A DNA stretch of 64,000 nucleotides from an uncultured Paracoccaceae bacterium. GTDB taxonomy: Bacteria > Pseudomonadota > Alphaproteobacteria > Rhodobacterales > Rhodobacteraceae. The position numbers and the translations under genes were made by a program. This document shows positions 60,033-64,000 of this stretch, piece by piece (within the stretch, counting starts at the first letter, position 1; each line of letters opens with the position of its first letter). The stretch lies in assembly GCA_947500775.1 (NCBI GenBank), contig CANMTD010000006.1, forward strand, positions 1 to 64,000, written 5' to 3'. The notes beneath the pieces are model-generated. The model was not told the DNA's origin. It did not search any database and was given only the letters and a program-made list of their open reading frames with translations.

Positions 60033-60058
60033 GGAACAATTTTCTGGTTTGACGCGTT
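60033..60058 (+). promoter_or_regulatory. EcfG promoter of the second response regulator
   Basis: GGAAC-N17-CGTT on the plus strand, ending 52 bp before the gene at 60111. Confidence 0.7.
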
Positions 60059-60110
60059 AGTTCCCGGTGAGAACAACTAATGAAACAGAACAACCTATAG
60101 GTGCCATTCG

Positions 60111-61097
60111 ATGAAGCTACTAGCCGTGGACGATGATGAATCCATTCGCGACCTTCTGCCCATGATATTGGAGGACGTAGGGATCACTGATGTGACTGTC
60201 GCCAGTTCGGCGCAGAATGCTCTGCGCGTGATTTCCGAAACGCCCACGCCGTTCGAATGTTTCTTGCTGGACATCCAGATGCCTGGTGGCGACGGTATCG
60301 ATCTTTGCGATACGATCCGCAAACTGCCTGCGCATCAAAAAACCCCGATCATCATGCTGACCGCCATGCATGATAAATCGTTTATCGATGACGCTTTTGC
60401 GGTCGGGGCCACCGACTATGTGACCAAGCCTTTCGATATTCCCGAATTCCATTCGCGTGTGCGCATGTCAAAACTCTTGAGCGACGAACAACGCAAGGTC
60501 CGGGATCTGTTGCACAAGTCTGGCACGGCAGAGGATGCGCATGATGACCGTCGCGAGACGGGATTTGACGACGCCTTCGATATTGGCAGGGTGAAAGGCC
60601 TGGTCGCAAAGTCGGCGTTCGAAAACTATCTGGCACAACTGTCCCGATCGGGGGCGCAGGCGACCGCATTTTTCTGTATTCACGTTCTCGATTGCAAGGC
60701 GATTTTCGACAGGGGTTCATCATCGGAACTCAGCTATGTGCTAGAACATGTCGCGGATGCAGTTGGGGCCGTTCAGGCATTGGGATCTGTTATCCTGTGC
60801 TACCTCGGCGGCGGCAATTTCATCTGCAGTTCAACGGCTGCGAGGTTAGATTGGCCAGAGCGGCTGGAAGCCGACATCCAAGGCATTCTTGACGAAAAGG
60901 ATTTGAGCTATGACGATGGAGCGCTTCTCGATATTGAAATTGCCGTCGGCGCGGCCGTGCAACCCCTGATGGGCGACCGTCTGAGTTTGGAAATTCTTGA
61001 GCCTCAGGCGGTGAAACGGGCGATGGTGCGGGTCGAAAAGAAACTTTCGGCACCGGCCATTCCGAATATCAGGCGCGTTAGCAGCTTTCAGATATGA
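60111..61097 (+). CDS. Response regulator with degenerate GGDEF-like output domain
   Basis: This 328-aa protein has a receiver domain (D8-D9, phospho-acceptor D54, K106) and an output domain of about 170 residues. In the latter, 'ILCYLGGGNFIC' occupies the place of the GGDEF strand-loop: GGGNF at 233-237 lacks the acidic residues for diguanylate cyclase activity. It may bind a ligand or partner rather than make c-di-GMP. It is divergent from the membrane-anchored receiver and convergent with a PAS kinase, which could phosphorylate both. Confidence 0.82.
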   Translation: MKLLAVDDDESIRDLLPMILEDVGITDVTVASSAQNALRVISETPTPFECFLLDIQMPGGDGIDLCDTIRKLPAHQKTPIIMLTAMHDKSFIDDAFAVGATDYVTKPFDIPEFHSRVRMSKLLSDEQRKVRDLLHKSGTAEDAHDDRRETGFDDAFDIGRVKGLVAKSAFENYLAQLSRSGAQATAFFCIHVLDCKAIFDRGSSSELSYVLEHVADAVGAVQALGSVILCYLGGGNFICSSTAARLDWPERLEADIQGILDEKDLSYDDGALLDIEIAVGAAVQPLMGDRLSLEILEPQAVKRAMVRVEKKLSAPAIPNIRRVSSFQI

Positions 61098-61164
61098 GCA
61101 TTTCCGCCGTTGCGCGCGAGTATGGCGCAGCGGCGGGCCACGCCAAAGACCCGATCACCCTACC

Positions 61165-62976
61165 CTACATCGGAAGCCTGACCCAGAATTCGCTTCCCTC
61201 TTGCTCCTTGCTTTGGAAGCCAATCGTTCCCCCCATGTGCTCGATCAATTGTTTCGAAATGCTCAGACCAAGGCCCGTCCCCATCCGGCTGCGGGTATCT
61301 GGCGGGGCCACCTGCAGGAACGGTTGGAAGAGGGAATCGTGATACTGCGCGGGAATTCCTATGCCATGGTCGTTGACCTTGATGAGCAGATGATCACCGT
61401 CGGCGAGTACCCGAACCTCAACCTGCCCCCCTTCGTGTGAGAATTTAGCGGCGTTGGACAGAAGGTTGGTCATAACCTGATGAAGCCGATCCGGATCGAC
61501 ATTTGCGTGAAGCGCCTGATCTGGGGCCTCAAGGGTTACATCTACCTCAAATTGATTTGCAAAGGGCTGGTTGGACCGGATCGATTGCGCGACGATATTG
61601 GTTACATCGGCGGTCACTAAGTTTATCGACATCTTGTCGGATGATAGTTGTTCGAAGTCCAGAATATCATCCAGAAGCAGGCGCAGTCGCAGGGCATTCT
61701 GATGCGAGATCGAGACCAGCTTTTTGACTTTTTCCGGGAGCATTTCCTTGGACGTCGAGTCGATCAGAGCAAGCGCCGCAGAAATTGCGGTCACCGGTGT
61801 GCGCAATTCATGGCTTACGGTGGCCACGAAGTTTCGCTTCATGCGCTGCAACTGTCGTTGTTCGTTTATGTCGACAACTTGCGATATAAAATGCAGGGGC
61901 TCGCCCTTTTCGTCCCGCACCAACGCGACGCTCAATTGGCCCCAGACGATCTTGCCGTCCCCCCGCACGTATCGCTTGTCCATCGAATAGGTCTGTTTGT
62001 CACCTTCCAGCAGGCTCTTCACATGCTCGACATCCTTGTCGAGATCGTCCGGATGGGTCACCGTCTGAAAATCGGAAGAAAGAAGTTGCTCTTCGGTATA
62101 GCCCAGGAACGTACACATCGCCTGATTGGCCTTCAGCCATCGCCCGTCGGGCGCAAGCAGCGCCTTGCCGATGGGGGCATGTTCCATGGCCGACCGGAAC
62201 TGCAGCTCGCTTAAGCGCAGTGATTGTTCGGCCCGCTTGCTATCCGTGATATCGGTCTGCGCGCCGACAAGTCGCGTCGCCTTTCCGGTGGCGTCGCGAT
62301 CGCTGGCCACGGCATCGGATCGCATCCAGCGCCATTCCGTGCCGTTTCGCGACCGCATTCTGTAATCTGTAACCGAGTGGTCGGTCTTCCCATCGATACA
62401 GTCCTGGTTCGCCTTCTGAACGAGAGAGCGATCGTCCGGGTGGATGCGATTAAGCCATTCCTGTTGCAGCTGGATGTCTTCGTCGGGCCCTATTTCCATC
62501 AGTTCCCGCCACGCACCGGACACATGTGAGGTTTGATTGATAACGTCGACCTCGAAGATACCAATCTTCGAAGCTATCACCGCGTGGGCAATGCGTCGTT
62601 CATCGGACCGCCGTGATCTTTCCAAGGCCACCTCTGCCGAGATATCGCGCATCGCCAGGGTGTGATACAGGCCATCGGCATCGTTTGACCACGGCGTGAA
62701 TCGCACGGCCAAAGCCAACAGTTTTCCAAACTTGTGATGGCAGCGGACCTCTCGCAGGACCGCAGTGGTGGCTGGAGGCACGGCCTGGTTGTCTTGGGTC
62801 TTTGCCCCCCAGTCAGGAAGCAAATCTGTGATTGGAAGAGCCTCAAGTTCTTCGGGCGAATGACCAACAAGCTGTGCTGCCGCAGGATTCGCAAAGACAA
62901 TCCGCCCAGATGGATCAACAGTTATCAGCGCAACAGCGACCGTCTCCAAAATCTTCTCTGCAAAGTTCATCGTCAC
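61165..62976 (-). CDS. Multi-PAS sensor histidine kinase
   Basis: This 603-aa cytosolic kinase has three PAS/PAC domains (about 5-120, 125-250 and 255-370; for example 'VFANPAAAQLVGHSPEELEA' and 'QAMCTFLGYTEEQLLSSDF'). A HisKA domain follows with 'VATVSHELRTPVTAI', then an ATPase domain with 'NLLSNAAKFSHEGG' and 'GTGLGLSISKQLIEHMGG'. It has no membrane segment. The GTG at 62976 has AAAGG 8 bp upstream; ATG 62970 is also possible. It is convergent with the GGGNF regulator and is a plausible partner. Confidence 0.9.
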   Translation of the reverse strand: MTMNFAEKILETVAVALITVDPSGRIVFANPAAAQLVGHSPEELEALPITDLLPDWGAKTQDNQAVPPATTAVLREVRCHHKFGKLLALAVRFTPWSNDADGLYHTLAMRDISAEVALERSRRSDERRIAHAVIASKIGIFEVDVINQTSHVSGAWRELMEIGPDEDIQLQQEWLNRIHPDDRSLVQKANQDCIDGKTDHSVTDYRMRSRNGTEWRWMRSDAVASDRDATGKATRLVGAQTDITDSKRAEQSLRLSELQFRSAMEHAPIGKALLAPDGRWLKANQAMCTFLGYTEEQLLSSDFQTVTHPDDLDKDVEHVKSLLEGDKQTYSMDKRYVRGDGKIVWGQLSVALVRDEKGEPLHFISQVVDINEQRQLQRMKRNFVATVSHELRTPVTAISAALALIDSTSKEMLPEKVKKLVSISHQNALRLRLLLDDILDFEQLSSDKMSINLVTADVTNIVAQSIRSNQPFANQFEVDVTLEAPDQALHANVDPDRLHQVMTNLLSNAAKFSHEGGQVEVRVLADGDHLLIKVNDHGIGIPAQYHDSLFQPFLQVAPPDTRSRMGTGLGLSISKQLIEHMGGTIGFQSKEQEGSEFWVRLPM

Positions 62977-63033
62977 ACTGGCGGCCTTTCAATGGGTGTC
63001 AACTGCACCGTCGATTTTAGTGATTTGTGTGGT

Positions 63034-63154
63034 CTATCGGAAAGTCCAAGGCGTTCCAAATCCGAAACAGCGGGTGTCGCGGGGTTTCTTGCCCGACAGC
63101 AGCTTCATGACCGGCAGCGAAGTCTTCGTCGACGGTGGCTGCGCCCAGGTCTGA
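63034..63154 (+). pseudogene. Frameshifted C-terminal remnant of a short-chain dehydrogenase
   Basis: The strand reads '...KSETAGVAGFLA' in one frame and continues, after a +1 shift near 63094, as 'DSSFMTGSEVFVDGGCAQV' then stop. This is the typical C-terminal end of an SDR enzyme. No upstream part of such a gene is present, so this is a decayed fragment. The surrounding 62977-63306 gap holds no other recognisable gene. Confidence 0.7.
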
Positions 63155-63306
63155 AGGTTCAGGGGCGCCGCATGCCTGTTCGCCAAAGATGATCCTGCGG
63201 CGCCTCGCCCATTTGAATCCTGCATATCCATCGGCCAGCCCGCAAATCGAATTGCCCCCCTGCCGGAATTCCGCTAGCAGGTGCGGCTCTTTGAGCCGGT
63301 GGTGCC

Positions 63307-64000
63307 ATGCAGACAGATACACTCGCAATTGATTTCGGAACCTCGAATTCCGCCGCTGCGGTACCGTTCGAACACGGGGTTTATCGCATTCCGATCGAAC
63401 ATGGGTCCGAGACCCTGCCCACGGCCGTTTTCTTTCCCACCGATGGCGGGGCGATGCGGATCGGCGCGGCTGCGGCAGAGGCCCTGATTGCCGGCGAAGA
63501 CGGGCGGTATATGCGCGCGTTGAAAAGCGTGCTGGGCCTGCCGCTTGTGCATGAAACGCGCCTGATCGGCGGGCGCCGCCGCTCAATCGCCGAGATCATC
63601 ACCGATTTCCTGATCGAATTGCGCCTGCGGGCGGAAACGGCGACCGGGCTGCAATTCCGTCGCGCGTTGTCGGGGCGGCCGGTGCATTTTCATTCCGCTG
63701 ATCCCGCAAAGGACGCGCAGGCCGAGGATGACCTGCGTGCCTGTTATCTGGCGGCGGGGTTTGACGAGGTCAGCTTTCTGGCCGAACCCGAGGCCGCGGC
63801 CATGGCCAGCCACGGCATGGGGGCCGCGGACACGACCGGGTTGATCGTGGATATCGGCGGCGGCACCTCGGATTTCTCGGTCTTTCGCAATGCGGGCGCG
63901 CGGCCGGATATCCTTGCCAACCACGGCATCCGGCTGGGCGGCACCGATTTTGACCACGCGGTTTCGATGGCCCACGCCATGCCGTTGCTGGGCCTTGGCG
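63307..64000 (+). CDS. Hsp70-family protein, YegD-like (5' part)
   Basis: The visible 231 residues start 'MQTDTLAIDFGTSNSAAAV' and contain 'FLAEPEAAAMASHG' and 'LIVDIGGGTSDFSVF', the phosphate and adenosine loops of the actin-fold ATPase. The pattern matches the YegD branch of Hsp70-like chaperones. The gene runs off the window end. No strong ribosome-binding site is seen before the ATG. Confidence 0.88.
   Translation, partial: MQTDTLAIDFGTSNSAAAVPFEHGVYRIPIEHGSETLPTAVFFPTDGGAMRIGAAAAEALIAGEDGRYMRALKSVLGLPLVHETRLIGGRRRSIAEIITDFLIELRLRAETATGLQFRRALSGRPVHFHSADPAKDAQAEDDLRACYLAAGFDEVSFLAEPEAAAMASHGMGAADTTGLIVDIGGGTSDFSVFRNAGARPDILANHGIRLGGTDFDHAVSMAHAMPLLGLG

Noticed and set aside
1-64000. CRISPR arrays, tRNA or rRNA genes, insertion sequences
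   Set aside because: No regularly spaced repeats, clover-leaf-like blocks, rRNA segments or transposase-like frames were noticed on reading. A dedicated scan was not possible.

Overview
The window comes from an alphaproteobacterium, most likely of the Roseobacter/Rhodobacteraceae type. The general stress response cassette (PhyR, NepR, EcfG and a HisKA_2 kinase) occurs only in Alphaproteobacteria. The pcaQ-pcaDCHGB layout, DUF1127, DUF1236 and the abundance of TTT, TRAP and ABC organic-acid importers fit that group, as does the high GC content. No rRNA, tRNA, CRISPR array or insertion sequence was seen.

Region 1 (about 0.4-25.3 kb) is a catabolic cluster for an aromatic, probably carboxylated, compound. 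It encodes a Rieske oxygenase with its ferredoxin-reductase, two proteins of the 4,5-dihydroxyphthalate decarboxylase fold, a class II aldolase/decarboxylase-like protein, a PanB-like enzyme, an alpha/beta hydrolase with Cys at the nucleophile elbow, a Zn alcohol dehydrogenase, LigJ and LigK (the last steps of the 4,5-cleavage route to pyruvate and oxaloacetate) and a TctABC importer. No LigAB ring-cleavage dioxygenase is present. Interleaved is an unusual metal/maintenance set: an orphan EutA-type reactivase with His/Asp-rich tails, a CobW GTPase, a NicO-type metal transporter with a His-rich loop, a small protein ending in a His cluster, a two-gene split permease, a 96-aa protein ending in Cys-Cys, a fused bicupin and a separate two-gene cupin pair. 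I regard this combination as the best candidate for an undescribed system: a metal-supplied, reactivase-maintained oxygenase or cupin pathway. Two families of palindromes at its divergent promoters suggest common control, perhaps by the IclR protein encoded with eutA.

Region 2 (25.7-43.3 kb) holds further acid and aromatic catabolism. It contains hyuA-hyuB followed by a beta-hydroxyacid dehydrogenase, an NMT1-type ABC importer, an SDR and a LysR regulator; a TRAP importer (fused permease plus TAXI binding protein) with an ACMSD-like amidohydrolase and a LysR regulator; and an IclR-controlled flavin hydroxylase with a class II aldolase. Region 3 (43.3-51.6 kb) is the complete protocatechuate 3,4-cleavage (beta-ketoadipate) pathway. 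PcaQ is divergent from pcaDCHGB, and an IclR (PcaR-like) gene is divergent from pcaIJF, so succinyl-CoA and acetyl-CoA are the outputs.

Region 4 (51.7-63 kb) is a general stress response island. A palindromic pair of EcfG promoters fires outward to phyR and to nepR-ecfG-kinase. At least seven more GGAAC-N16..18-GTT promoters precede nearby envelope/stress genes (SH3-DUF1236, ExoD, PRC-barrel, DUF1328, DUF883) and two response regulators. A PAS histidine kinase follows, then a frameshifted SDR remnant and the start of a YegD-like Hsp70 that runs off the window.
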